Shown here: piece after piece, positions 25,949 to 34,461 of the stretch
Position numbering within the stretch: the stretch's first letter is position 1
Layout: every line of letters starts with the position of its first letter
Assembly: GCA_017529875.1 (NCBI GenBank)
Contig: JAFXNC010000016.1
Span: forward strand, 62,001 to 126,000
Source: Ruminococcus sp.
GTDB taxonomy: Bacteria; Bacillota; Clostridia; Oscillospirales; Ruminococcaceae
Direction of reading: 5' to 3'
Length of the DNA: 64,000 nt
Notes under the pieces: generated by a model
Told to the model about the DNA's origin: nothing
Seen by the model: the letters and a program-made list of their open reading frames with translations, nothing else
Databases searched by the model: none
Position numbers and translations under genes: made by a program

Positions 25949-26434
25949 TTGCCGAGATTTCTCAGACCCACCATAATATTCGGAGTTATCGGGGCAGCTT
26001 TTCTGCTGCTGTCTCTCAAAACGACTGTGGCGAACACGCTGTTCGTTCCCGGTATGATATGCGCAGCGCTGGCTGTGGTGCTGCTGTTCATGACCATAGC
26101 CGCGGCGGTCACAGCCAAAAGTGGCAAGAAGCTCTCCGGCTGGCGGCTCTTTGCCATAGGCGACTCAGCGCTGATACTCGTTGTGGGAGCAATTGGTGCT
26201 GTTGATCTTATCACAGCGGAGGACGCCGACGCCTTCGGTCCCGGATTGCTGGGAGCGATAATATTCTACTACGGACTGCCGGTACTGGCAGGAATGCTCA
26301 TCGTGGAGCTTTTAGCCTACAAAACGGTGAAGATGTACAGCACCGACGAGCCCGAACCCCAGCCCGCACCTGAAAATAAGCTCCCGCCGAAGATAAGCTA
26401 TCCTCCCGAGAGCAATAATACAGACAATAAATAA
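25949..26434 (+). CDS. Small membrane protein paired with the preceding gene
   Basis: 161 residues from TTG at 25949, eight bases after GGGAGGG. About four membrane helices within residues 5-130, then a Pro/Glu/Asn-rich cytoplasmic tail. No family recognised. It follows the preceding membrane protein by three bases and precedes the DUF1015 gene by 17 bp. Confidence 0.7.
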   Translation: MPRFLRPTIIFGVIGAAFLLLSLKTTVANTLFVPGMICAALAVVLLFMTIAAAVTAKSGKKLSGWRLFAIGDSALILVVGAIGAVDLITAEDADAFGPGLLGAIIFYYGLPVLAGMLIVELLAYKTVKMYSTDEPEPQPAPENKLPPKISYPPESNNTDNK

Positions 26435-26451
26435 CATTGGAGGTAATGACA

Positions 26452-27711
26452 ATGACTGCATTTTCAAGAGCGGATATACTTCTGCCGAAGGACGCCGATA
26501 TGGAGAAGTGGGCGGTAGTCGCCTGCGACCAGTACACCAGCGAGCCCGAATACTGGGCTGAGACCGAGCGCATCGTGGGCGGAGAGCCCTCGACCCTGGG
26601 GCTTATCCTGCCGGAGGTGTACCTTGAGGACGAGAACGTGGGCGAGCGCATCGACGCTATCCACAGGAACATGGAGAATTATCTTGCGCAGGGCGTGTTC
26701 GCGGAGCACAAGAACGCTTTCGTGTACCTTGAAAGAGTGCAGTCCGACGGGCTGGTGAGAGCCGGTATCGTGGGCAAGCTCGATTTAGAGCAGTACGATT
26801 ACAGGAAGGGCTCCAAGTCCCTTGTCCGGGCTACCGAGGCCACCGTCGTTGAGCGCATACCCCCGAGAATAAGGATCAGAAACGGCGCTCCCATAGAGCT
26901 GCCCCACATCATGATACTCATTGACGACGCTGCCGGCACAGTAGTCGAGCCGCTCACTGCAAAGAAAGACAGCTTCGAGAAGGTATACGATTTCAAGCTC
27001 ATGCAGGGCGGCGGCAGCATCACCGGCAGACTGGTGGACGGGGAAAGCGCTCAGGGCGTTGTCAGGGCCCTCGAAGCTCTGGGCGACATTGACGCCTTCA
27101 ACAGCAAGTACGGCCTCAGCGAGACCCAGCCCCTTGTATACGCCATGGGCGACGGCAATCACAGCCTTGCCACCGCGAAGGAGTTCTACGAGCAGCTGAA
27201 AGCCGCCAACCCCGGAAAAGACCTGTCAGATCATCCCGCACGCTATGCGCTGGTGGAGATCGTGAACCTCCACTCCGAGGCGCTGCGTTTCGAGGCTATA
27301 CACCGCATCGTAACAGGCGTTGACACCGCCGCGCTGATGAACGCCCTCACCGACAAGCTCAGGCTCTCCGCAGACAAGGCGGAGCAGAGGATAACCGTGG
27401 TCAACGGCAGCGAGCGGAAGGAGCTGTACGTTCATGCGCCCCTGTCCAAGCTGGCTGTGGGCTCCTTACAGCAGGCTCTCGACGAGCTGCTGCCGGCTCT
27501 CGGCGGCAAGGTGGACTACATCCACGGCGAGGACGTTATCGAGAGGCTTTCCCAGCCCGCCGACGCCATAGGTTTCCTGCTGCCTGATATGGGCAAGGAG
27601 GAGCTGTTCCCCACCGTTATCGTGGACGGCGCTCTGCCGAGAAAGACCTTCTCCATGGGTCATGCGGCGGACAAGAGATACTATGTCGAGGCACGCAGGA
27701 TAGATGTATAA
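26452..27711 (+). CDS. DUF1015 family protein
   Basis: 419 residues from ATG at 26452, seven bases after GGAGGT. The start, FSRADILLPKD..., and the conserved YAMGDGNHSLATAKEFYE (about residue 230) mark the DUF1015 family. As I recall, that family has a ParB/sulfiredoxin-like fold and includes proteins implicated in serine phosphorylation. LDLEQYDYRKGSKSLVRATEATVVERIPPR is another family block. Biochemical function in bacteria is uncertain. Its stop overlaps the next gene (HAD phosphatase) by eight bases, which hints at a small-molecule phosphate cycle, but that is inference. Confidence 0.85.
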   Translation: MTAFSRADILLPKDADMEKWAVVACDQYTSEPEYWAETERIVGGEPSTLGLILPEVYLEDENVGERIDAIHRNMENYLAQGVFAEHKNAFVYLERVQSDGLVRAGIVGKLDLEQYDYRKGSKSLVRATEATVVERIPPRIRIRNGAPIELPHIMILIDDAAGTVVEPLTAKKDSFEKVYDFKLMQGGGSITGRLVDGESAQGVVRALEALGDIDAFNSKYGLSETQPLVYAMGDGNHSLATAKEFYEQLKAANPGKDLSDHPARYALVEIVNLHSEALRFEAIHRIVTGVDTAALMNALTDKLRLSADKAEQRITVVNGSERKELYVHAPLSKLAVGSLQQALDELLPALGGKVDYIHGEDVIERLSQPADAIGFLLPDMGKEELFPTVIVDGALPRKTFSMGHAADKRYYVEARRIDV

Positions 27712-28354
27712 GTACCTCCTTTTCGACCTCGACGGCACCCTCACCGATTCGCAGGAGGGCATAATCAACTGCATCTACCACGCTCTGAACGGCCTCGGCA
27801 TCGAGGTACCTGAGATGAGCGTGCTCAAAAGGTTCCTGGGGCCGCCCCTTTCGGTGTCCTTCCGGGAGACCATAGGCCTCGACGACGAGACAGCGGACAA
27901 GGCGGTAAAGCTCTACCGGGAACGCTACTCCACGGTGGGACTTTTCGAGAACAGACCCTTCGAGGGCATAGAGGAGCTGCTTTGCAGGCTGCAAAAGGCC
28001 GGCTTCACGCTGGCTGTGGCCACCTCCAAGCCGGAGCCCTTTTCGGTGAGGATACTGGAGAGATTCGGACTTAGCAAATACTTCGGGGTCGTCACCGGCA
28101 GCGGGCTTGACGGCTCCCTCGACACCAAGGCCGAGGTCATCGAGGAGACCCTCCGCAGGCTGGGCTGCACTGACAAGTCCCGGGCGGTCATGGTGGGGGA
28201 CAGGAAGAACGATATCCTCGGAGCACACGCGGCAGGACTGCCCTGCATAGGCGTGGGCTGGGGCTATGCCGAGGAAGGCGAGCTTGAAGCCGCCGGACAG
28301 GACGCTTTCGCCGGGGATATGGACGCTCTGGCAGAGCTGCTTTGCACAGGATAA
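27704..28354 (+). CDS. HAD-superfamily phosphatase, phosphoglycolate phosphatase-like
   Basis: 216 residues. Motif I FDLDGTLTDSQ (about residue 8), a helical cap, motif II VATSKP, motif III Lys in DTKAEV and motif IV MVGDRKNDILGA. It is a soluble Mg-dependent phosphatase of the Gph/PgmB type. The first eight bases lie inside the DUF1015 gene. The exact substrate cannot be read from sequence. Confidence 0.9.
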   Translation: MYKYLLFDLDGTLTDSQEGIINCIYHALNGLGIEVPEMSVLKRFLGPPLSVSFRETIGLDDETADKAVKLYRERYSTVGLFENRPFEGIEELLCRLQKAGFTLAVATSKPEPFSVRILERFGLSKYFGVVTGSGLDGSLDTKAEVIEETLRRLGCTDKSRAVMVGDRKNDILGAHAAGLPCIGVGWGYAEEGELEAAGQDAFAGDMDALAELLCTG

Positions 28355-28363
28355 GGATACACT

Positions 28364-29347
28364 ATGAAAAAGCTGATACTGATATGCACCCTGGGGGCGC
28401 TGCTGCTCACAGGCTGCGGGAGCGGCACCGCCGAGGCCGAAGTCACATCTGTAAAGCGGCTCTCGGTGAGCGAGGTGCTGCCGAAAAAGCCTGCGCCGGC
28501 CTACGGCGTGGACATAACCGCCTTCGAGAACATCAAGCTGGCGATACCCAAGGCCTGGCGTGCGGAGGAACGCTCCGGGAGCACTGTATATCTGGACGAC
28601 GACGCCCACTGCGCCTATATGTTCTGCGGCTGTGCCGGGGACAAGTGGCTCACCCCCGAGCAGATACTGGAGCAGTACCTGAAAAAGTACGAGGGCTCAT
28701 CAATTATAGTTCCTCTCTCGGAGCCGGCGAAGGACAAAAACGGCATCGAGAGCCGCTATGCAGCCATAAAGTACGTAAGCGGCAGCAACACCAACGAGCT
28801 GATGTTCATATTCGCCCCGGACAAAAAGCTGTTCTGGCTCTTGAAGGGGGAGACCATCGACGAGCAGCACACCCCCGACCTCACCGAGCAGCTGGAAATG
28901 CTGGCGGAGTCGGCTATGTTCGTGCTGCCGGACACCAGCGTGGACGTCATCACCGGGCATACCCTGACCCAGAGCCGGGGCGACAAGTATACTGTGACCT
29001 TCAAGAAAGACGGCACCTACGAGCTTCAGTACGACCGTCCCTACGAGGATATCAAGACCGGGAAATACAAGCTCTACCGGGGGAAGAAGGCCATTAATTA
29101 TCTTTTGTCCAAGTACCCCAAGATATACACCGAGGAAGGTCTGCTCAACAGGATAAAGAACGAGTGCCAGACCTATGACGACCTATACGCCGTGGTGATA
29201 ACCGTGGGGGAGGAACAGAGCCGGGACGGCTTTGCCCACACCGAATCCTACAACCGGGTATTCGCGGGGACCCTTTCGGCCTCGGGCAAGCTCACCATGT
29301 ACGACCACATGAACTGTAAAAATATTATCTGGACACTTAAGGAGTAA
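28364..29347 (+). CDS. Lipoprotein of the epimerase operon
   Basis: 327 residues. Signal with lipobox LLTGC. A first outside domain (about 45-200) has the pattern of PsbP/Mog1-like surface domains (IPKAWRAEERSGSTVYLDDD). A second region (about 210-327) carries YTVTFKKDGTYELQYDRPYE, like lipocalin-type 'DUF5640' folds. Function unknown. It lies ten bases after the phosphatase and six before the cellobiose epimerase. Confidence 0.75.
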   Translation: MKKLILICTLGALLLTGCGSGTAEAEVTSVKRLSVSEVLPKKPAPAYGVDITAFENIKLAIPKAWRAEERSGSTVYLDDDAHCAYMFCGCAGDKWLTPEQILEQYLKKYEGSSIIVPLSEPAKDKNGIESRYAAIKYVSGSNTNELMFIFAPDKKLFWLLKGETIDEQHTPDLTEQLEMLAESAMFVLPDTSVDVITGHTLTQSRGDKYTVTFKKDGTYELQYDRPYEDIKTGKYKLYRGKKAINYLLSKYPKIYTEEGLLNRIKNECQTYDDLYAVVITVGEEQSRDGFAHTESYNRVFAGTLSASGKLTMYDHMNCKNIIWTLKE

Positions 29348-29352
29348 TAGCT

Positions 29353-30522
29353 ATGATAGTAAACGAAGTCAGGACTGAGCTTGAAGAACACATCGCGCCC
29401 TTCTGGGAGAGGCTTGCCGACACCGAGAACGGCGGCTTCTACGGCTATATGAGCTTCGGGCTGGAGCTTGACAAAAAGGCCGACAAGGGAGTGATCCTCC
29501 ATTCGAGGATACTGTGGTTCTTCTCAAAGTGCTATGCCGTGCTGGGGGACGAAAAATACCGCCGGCTGGCCTTTCACGCCTTTGAGTACGTAAAGAACCA
29601 CTGCATCGACTTTGACAACGGCGGCGTCTACTGGATGACCGACTACAAGGGCGCCCCCTCCGACACCATGAAACACACCTACAACATCGCCTTTGCCATA
29701 TATGCGCTGTCCTGCTACTTCAACGCAGTGGGAGACAGGTTCGCACTTGACCTGGCCTACAAGCTGTTTATGGACATCGAGATGAACACCCTCGACGAAT
29801 ACGGCTACCGGGAGGCCTTCACGGTGGACTGGAAGCCCGTTGCCAACGAGGCGCTCTCCGAAAACGGCCTCATGGCGGAGAAGACCATGAACACCATACT
29901 CCACCTGATCGAGGCATACACCGAGCTTTACAAGGCCGAGCACAGCGAGCGTGTGGGCGAGAGGCTCAGGTTTTTGCTGGGGCAGATGAAGGAGAAGGTC
30001 TACGACCCGGAGCGCAGTGCGCTGAAGGTCTTCTTTGATGAGAAACTGGAGGTCATCGGGGACATCCACTCCTACGGCCACGACATCGAGACCACCTGGC
30101 TCATCGACCTGGCCTGCGATACTCTGGGGGACGAAGAACTCATCAATGACTGGGCGCTGCGCGACCTGAAAATATCCTCCAACATCCTCAGCACCGCCTT
30201 CGAGAACGGCGCACTCAACAACGAGCGCGACAAGACCGAGATCAACCGCACCCGGGTATGGTGGGTGCAGGCGGAGTCGGTGGTGGGCTTCACCAACGCC
30301 TACCAGCACAGCGGGGACAAGAGATTCTTAGATGCGGCGCGTTCGGTATGGGATCACATCAAGAGCGACGTCATCGACAAGCGGGAGGGCGGCGAATGGT
30401 ACTCGGAGGTGAGCTTCGAGGGCGTACCCGACAGCCGCAAGGAGATCGTGGGTCCCTGGAAGTGCCCCTACCACAACGGCAGGATGTGCCTTGAAATAAT
30501 CACAAGAGGTATTGATTTCTGA
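29353..30522 (+). CDS. Cellobiose 2-epimerase
   Basis: 389 residues, full length for the N-acylglucosamine 2-epimerase (alpha6/alpha6 barrel) family. Residues Arg52, His243, Glu246, Trp249, Trp304, Glu308 and His374 all sit at the positions I recall for the Ruminococcus albus enzyme. DKKADKGVILHSRILWFFS and GPWKCPYHNGRMC are near-identical blocks. It converts cellobiose to 4-O-glucosyl-mannose, feeding mannan or cello-oligosaccharide breakdown through phosphorolysis. No signal peptide, so cytoplasmic. AAGGAG precedes the ATG. The stop shares one base with the next start. Confidence 0.96.
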   Translation: MIVNEVRTELEEHIAPFWERLADTENGGFYGYMSFGLELDKKADKGVILHSRILWFFSKCYAVLGDEKYRRLAFHAFEYVKNHCIDFDNGGVYWMTDYKGAPSDTMKHTYNIAFAIYALSCYFNAVGDRFALDLAYKLFMDIEMNTLDEYGYREAFTVDWKPVANEALSENGLMAEKTMNTILHLIEAYTELYKAEHSERVGERLRFLLGQMKEKVYDPERSALKVFFDEKLEVIGDIHSYGHDIETTWLIDLACDTLGDEELINDWALRDLKISSNILSTAFENGALNNERDKTEINRTRVWWVQAESVVGFTNAYQHSGDKRFLDAARSVWDHIKSDVIDKREGGEWYSEVSFEGVPDSRKEIVGPWKCPYHNGRMCLEIITRGIDF

Positions 30523-31199
30523 TGTTTAAGTACGAAACTCATCTGCATACGAGGGAGGCCTCGGCCTGTGCGTCGGCCTCCGGGGCGGAGCAGGCGGCAC
30601 GCTACAAGGAGCTGGGCTACGACGGCATCATCGTCACAGACCACTTCTTCAACGGCAACTGCACCGCTGAGATAAGAGACGCCACAGACCCCGCTGAGAA
30701 GATCGCCCTGTTCTGCAAGGGCTATGAAAACGCCAAAGCGGAGGGCGACAGGATCGGGCTGAAGGTCTTTTTCGGCTGGGAATACTGCTACAACGGTGCC
30801 GACCTGCTGACCTACGGTCTGGACAAGGACTGGCTCCTGAGAAACCCGGACGTCTGCGCCATAAGCGTATTCGACTACTGCCGGCGGGTACACCGGGACG
30901 GAGGGTACATCGTTCACGCCCACCCCTTCCGGGAGGCGGGGTATCTCAACGAGATAAGGCTCCTGCCCCAGTGGACTGACGCGGTGGAGGCCTACAACTG
31001 CGGCAACTCCTCCCGGGACATGGATGCCCGCGCCTCCTGGTACGCCCAGCAGTACGGCAAGCCAGTAACGGCGGGCACCGACAACCACCACCTGACCGCT
31101 GATCCCATAAGCGGCGTCTTCACTGAGGCGCCTTTGATGACCGTTCAGGACTACATCAACGCTGTTGCAAACCGCGAGGTCGGCCTGGTGATACCATGA
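30522..31199 (+). CDS. PHP-domain phosphoesterase
   Basis: 225 residues. N-terminal THLHTREAS, then VTDHFFNGN, IVHAHPFRE and a late GTDNHH, the four metal-binding blocks of the PHP domain (polymerase and histidinol phosphatase family). Probably a trinuclear-metal phosphatase on a small phosphorylated molecule; substrate unknown. It overlaps the cellobiose epimerase stop by one base and closes the five-gene operon that begins with DUF1015. Confidence 0.85.
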   Translation: MFKYETHLHTREASACASASGAEQAARYKELGYDGIIVTDHFFNGNCTAEIRDATDPAEKIALFCKGYENAKAEGDRIGLKVFFGWEYCYNGADLLTYGLDKDWLLRNPDVCAISVFDYCRRVHRDGGYIVHAHPFREAGYLNEIRLLPQWTDAVEAYNCGNSSRDMDARASWYAQQYGKPVTAGTDNHHLTADPISGVFTEAPLMTVQDYINAVANREVGLVIP

Positions 31200-31205
31200 G
31201 GCGGA

Positions 31206-31345
31206 GCAGAATAAAGAATAAAGAATAAAAAGAAAGAATAAAGAATAAAAGAGAGCTAAAGCTCTCCGGTATCGCCTCCGGCGATGATTTTTAGAAATCG
31301 TCCGCAAAGCGGACACCTTGTTTATTCTTTATTCTTTATTATTCT
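31206..31345 (+). repeat. Modular A/T repeat with small hairpins
   Basis: AAGAATAAAGAATAAA units, then hairpins GAGAGCTAAAGCTCTC, ATCGCCTCCGGCGAT (followed by ATTTTT) and GTCCGCAAAGCGGAC, then TTTATTCTTTATTCTTT. The same modules occur at 4883-4972 and 57700-57790. The second hairpin with its T run could end the PHP operon transcript. Confidence 0.85.
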
Positions 31346-31373
31346 TCTTTATGATTTTAGCGATTATTTTAGC

Positions 31374-31445
31374 GATCGGCGAAGACGAGGAAGAAAGGTA
31401 CCCCCAAAGCGCTCCGCGATCGGATCTTTTCCTCCGCCGTTGCAT
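31374..31445 (+). repeat. Dispersed repeat with CCCCAAAGCGCTCCGCG core
   Basis: GAAGACGAGGAAGAAAGGTA then CCCCCAAAGCGCTCCGCGATC and a TTGCA end. The core recurs at 35540-35585 (plus) and 62540-62590 (minus). Here its TTGCAT end forms the -35 box of the following promoter. Confidence 0.8.
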
Positions 31446-31468
31446 TTTTCTCCCGGATGTGGTACAAT
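31440..31468 (+). promoter_or_regulatory. Promoter of the small membrane-protein pseudogene
   Basis: TTGCAT at 31440-31445, 17-base spacer, TACAAT at 31463-31468. Confidence 0.7.
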
Positions 31469-31504
31469 ACATATCAGTAAATGCTATGCGAAAGAGGTGA
31501 TCCG

Positions 31505-31789
31505 ATGCCGAAAACTGAAAAAGTGAGAGCGTTCCGCGTCCTGCGGGCGGCAAGTATCTCCTCGACCTTGCTGTTTTTCATAGCTATCGCCCTTTGCCTG
31601 TTCCTGTCGGCAGGGAGCATGAGATGCGGGTCTACGGCGCTGTGGAGAGCGTATACGCCACCACGTTCATCTACCTCGAGGTCATGCTGATGTCGGCGAT
31701 GCTCTGCGGGCAAGTGGAAGCAGCACATATTCTGGGTAGCGCTGTTCGGCGGAGCCTTTGTGGCGGTGAACATGATAATACCGATGTAG
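31505..31789 (+). pseudogene. Frameshifted small membrane protein
   Basis: ATG at 31505 follows AAGAGGTG and opens MPKTEKVRAFRVLRAA, then a membrane helix (STLLFFIAIALCLFL). Near 31620 the coherent frame shifts to MRVYGAVESVYATTF then IYLEVMLMSAMLCG, a second helix. Near 31710 it shifts again to KWKQHIFWVALFGG then AFVAVNMIIPM and a TAG at 31787. Joined, these make a plausible protein of about 90 residues with three helices, so two frameshifts have broken it. Promoter and ribosome site remain. No family recognised. Confidence 0.7.
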
Positions 31790-31888
31790 GGAGGCACACC
31801 GGGCTGAATAACGGCAAACAACAGCGGGAGCATCAATACCGGTGCCCCCGCTTGATCTATTAATGAGACAGCACTGAAATCTCTTCAT

Positions 31889-32092
31889 GTGTAACTCTGC
31901 ATAACACTGGGGTGTTACCCTGCATAACACTGGGGTGTTACTCTGCATTACACTACGGTGTTACCCTGCCTATGCATTATGTTAAGTCTGCCTTAACATT
32001 ATGTTAGGTCTGCCTTAACATGATGTTGACCCTGAGATAACCCTGCATACACCGTGAGATAACTCTGCCTACACCGTGAGATAACCCTTATG
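31889..32092. repeat. Tandem array of 22-23 bp hairpin units
   Basis: About ten units with a constant CTCTGC or CCCTGC (or GTCTGC) centre and flanking arms that form inverted repeats. Examples: GTGTTA-CCCTGC-ATAACAC, then ATGTTAAG-TCTGC-CTTAACAT, then variants of GAGATAA-CCCTGC-ATACACC. Period is 23 in the first part and 22 later. A short second array lies at 57396-57480. No gene is seen here. Confidence 0.92.
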
Positions 32093-32206
32093 CAAAAAGG
32101 CCATGCTGACCCTCTCAAAACGCCCGAAATACGCAGGTCAAGCGCGAGGTTTGAGCTTTGCGCACACACACCCGTATCATCCTCATAAGCTTTATCGGGG
32201 TCAGGG

Positions 32207-32330
32207 TCTTTTTTTTGTGCCTTCGGCACTTTCTGTAACAATATCATTTTTTGTTTCTGTGTCTTTATCATTGTCATTATCTGTGTCTGTGTCTTTATCT
32301 GTATCTGTATCGGCTTTTTTCGCTTTTTTG
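32207..32330. other. Low-complexity tract of TGTCTT/TATCTG hexamers
   Basis: Pyrimidine-rich slippery sequence. On the minus strand one frame reads as an Asp/Thr/Lys-rich peptide ending in TGA, but it has no start codon and is closed upstream by a stop, so it may be a leftover gene end or a simple microsatellite. Confidence 0.55.
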
Positions 32331-32529
32331 AAAAACCGCCCGGTTTTGGTCGGTTTTGCTGTGCCTCTGTGCGGAGATCAGCTCGGCCTTGCGCCCCTCG
32401 CTCCCGCTTTTCCGGGCAGGGCGGTGAGGGTAACGCATACCCGGTATTAGCGAACAGTGTATAGCGCATACCACATCCGTACACTTCATATCATATTCGT
32501 AATATCTTGTCTTTTTGCATAAAAAACAG

Positions 32530-32558
32530 GTGACAAGCCGAACAAAATATGTTATAAT
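32530..32558 (+). promoter_or_regulatory. Promoter of the triple-PAS GGDEF gene
   Basis: GTGACA at 32530-32535, 17-base spacer, TATAAT at 32553-32558, about 50 bases before the ATG. Confidence 0.75.
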
Positions 32559-32609
32559 GTTCATGATACCTGATAATATGCAGTACCCGAAATACAGAGG
32601 TGAAACTTT

Positions 32610-34367
32610 ATGGACGGCTTTCAGGATCCCGGGTGCGTCAGCTGCGAGGAACTGACCTTCGTGCGGCTGGCGGTGGCGCTTGCCGGGGAATATGAGAACA
32701 TCTTTATCATAAATACTGCCGACGACAGCTATGTCGAGTACGGCAGACCCGACGCGGGAGGGACGTTTAAGAAAGTCTCCTCCGGCGGGGATTTCTATGC
32801 CAGCGCCAAGGAAAACGGCAGGAAAATGGTCTTCGCCGAGGACAGGGATATGTTCCTCAACTCCTTCCGCAAGGAGGCCATAACCGGCGCCGTGGCAGGG
32901 GGCAGGACGTTCACCCTGACCTACCGGCTGAACACCGGCGGCGAACCGGTATACTACTCCCTCAAAGCCGTCATGGGCAGCGGCAGCGACTCCGACCGCA
33001 TAGTCATCGGCGTGGAGAATGTGGATAAGCAGGTGCGCCTGCGCCGCCGCAACGCCGAAAGGAGCGCCGAGTACTCCGGTATCGCACGCTCCCTGGCAAC
33101 GCTGTTCGAGGTCATCTACCGCATCGACATGAGCACCGGCAGCTACATGGAATACAGCGCCAGCGAGGATTACGAGCGCCTCGGACTTATCACAAAGGGC
33201 AAGGATTTCTTCGGCTCGGTGCAGAGGTTCATAAGCAAGACAGTCCACCCGGAGGATATCGAGCGGGTGTCCGAGGCCATGACCCGGGATAGCTTCGAGC
33301 AGGCCCTCAACGAGACCGGCACCTACTCATTCAGCTTCCGGCAGATACTGGCAGGCAAACAGGAGTATGTTATGCTGCTGGCCTACCGTCAGAACAACGA
33401 CCCCCGCAGCGTAGTGGTGGGCGTGCGCAACATGGACGCACAGGTGCGCCGGGAGCAGAAAATGGAAAAGGAGAGCGAGGCGTTCAGCGAGATAATCAGG
33501 GCGCTGGCCTTCCGCTATGAGTTCATCTATCAGGTGGATCTTACCACCGACGAGTACAAGGAGTACAGCTCCGTGAGGGAGAATGCCCGTATCAGCAGGG
33601 GAGTCACCGGCAGGGACTTTTTCAAACTCTCTCAGGAGAACATGAAGACCGAGATCTACCCCGAGGACTACCCCCGTATGGCTGAGGCCATGCAGAAGGA
33701 CCGGCTGCTGGAAAGCCTCGACGAGAACGGCACCGCCACCTTGAACTACCGCCTGCTCATCGACGGCAGCCCGGTGTATGTCACGCTTTTCGCCATACGT
33801 CCCAAGCAGCGGGAGGATCATATCATCATAGCCGTGGAGAACGTTGATGCTGTGAAACGCCGGGAGCTGGCCTATGTGGAGGCGCTGGGCAGCGCTATGG
33901 ATATGGCCAGCCGCGACGCACTCACCGGGGTCAAGAACAAGCACGCCTACGTCCAGACCGAGATCGAGCTGGACGGCCTGATAACCGCCGGACGCTGCCC
34001 GGATTTCGCCCTGGCAGTGGCGGATATCAACGGCCTTAAAGAGGTCAACGACAACCAGGGTCACAGGGCAGGGGACGAGTACATCAAGGCGGCCTGCGAG
34101 ACCATCTGCCTGACCTTCAAGCACAGCCCGGTGTTCCGCATCGGCGGAGACGAGTTCGCTGTACTGCTGAAAGGCAGGGACTATGCAGACCGCGAGGAGC
34201 TGCTGGAGGCCTTCGGCAGGCTGATGGAGAAGAACCGCAGCGAGGGACTTGTAACGCTGGCGGTAGGCTATTCCGACTACCGGCGCGGCGACGATCTGAG
34301 GGTACAGGATGTTTTCGAGCGGGCAGACAAGCTGATGTACGACGACAAGAAAAGGAGCAGGGAATAA
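32610..34367 (+). CDS. Diguanylate cyclase with three tandem PAS-like domains
   Basis: 585 residues, no membrane segment. Three repeats of about 130 residues begin near 15, 145 and 285. Each has the order 'IYRIDMSTGSYMEY', a KxFF segment, 'HPEDIERV', a TYSFSFRQ strand and a 'VVVGVRNMD' end, which are PAS-like sensor units. The GGDEF domain (about 425-580) has an intact FRIGGDEF but no RxxD inhibitory site at the usual spacing. It should produce cyclic di-GMP in response to unknown cytoplasmic signals. AGGTGAAA precedes the ATG. Terminator-cassette repeat copy 2 follows at once. Confidence 0.9.
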   Translation: MDGFQDPGCVSCEELTFVRLAVALAGEYENIFIINTADDSYVEYGRPDAGGTFKKVSSGGDFYASAKENGRKMVFAEDRDMFLNSFRKEAITGAVAGGRTFTLTYRLNTGGEPVYYSLKAVMGSGSDSDRIVIGVENVDKQVRLRRRNAERSAEYSGIARSLATLFEVIYRIDMSTGSYMEYSASEDYERLGLITKGKDFFGSVQRFISKTVHPEDIERVSEAMTRDSFEQALNETGTYSFSFRQILAGKQEYVMLLAYRQNNDPRSVVVGVRNMDAQVRREQKMEKESEAFSEIIRALAFRYEFIYQVDLTTDEYKEYSSVRENARISRGVTGRDFFKLSQENMKTEIYPEDYPRMAEAMQKDRLLESLDENGTATLNYRLLIDGSPVYVTLFAIRPKQREDHIIIAVENVDAVKRRELAYVEALGSAMDMASRDALTGVKNKHAYVQTEIELDGLITAGRCPDFALAVADINGLKEVNDNQGHRAGDEYIKAACETICLTFKHSPVFRIGGDEFAVLLKGRDYADREELLEAFGRLMEKNRSEGLVTLAVGYSDYRRGDDLRVQDVFERADKLMYDDKKRSRE

Positions 34368-34461
34368 AAGCGCAGGCGCGATAAAGAAATATTATTTAAG
34401 GCACTTCTGTCAAGGATTTGACGGAAGTGCCTTTGCGTTTACTTTGTGCAGCGCCTGCGCC
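34368..34461 (+). repeat. Terminator-cassette repeat, copy 2
   Basis: AAGCGCAGGCGCG ... GCGCCTGCGC outer inverted repeat around a hairpin AAGGCACTTCTGTC / GACGGAAGTGCC followed by TTT. It begins right after the GGDEF stop and ends right at the spoVT stop, so it fills the whole gap between two convergent genes. Homologous to 4974-5063. Confidence 0.88.

Noticed and set aside
31889..32092. CRISPR array
   Set aside because: The period is 22-23 bp, the constant part is only about six bases, the arms vary in a paired way, there are no unique 30-base spacers and no cas genes.
31999..32484. A 161-codon minus-strand frame with IQIQIKTQTQIMTMIKTQ repeats
   Set aside because: It is made of the TGTCTT/TATCTG microsatellite and the hairpin array; no ribosome site and no domain. 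Treated as low-complexity sequence.
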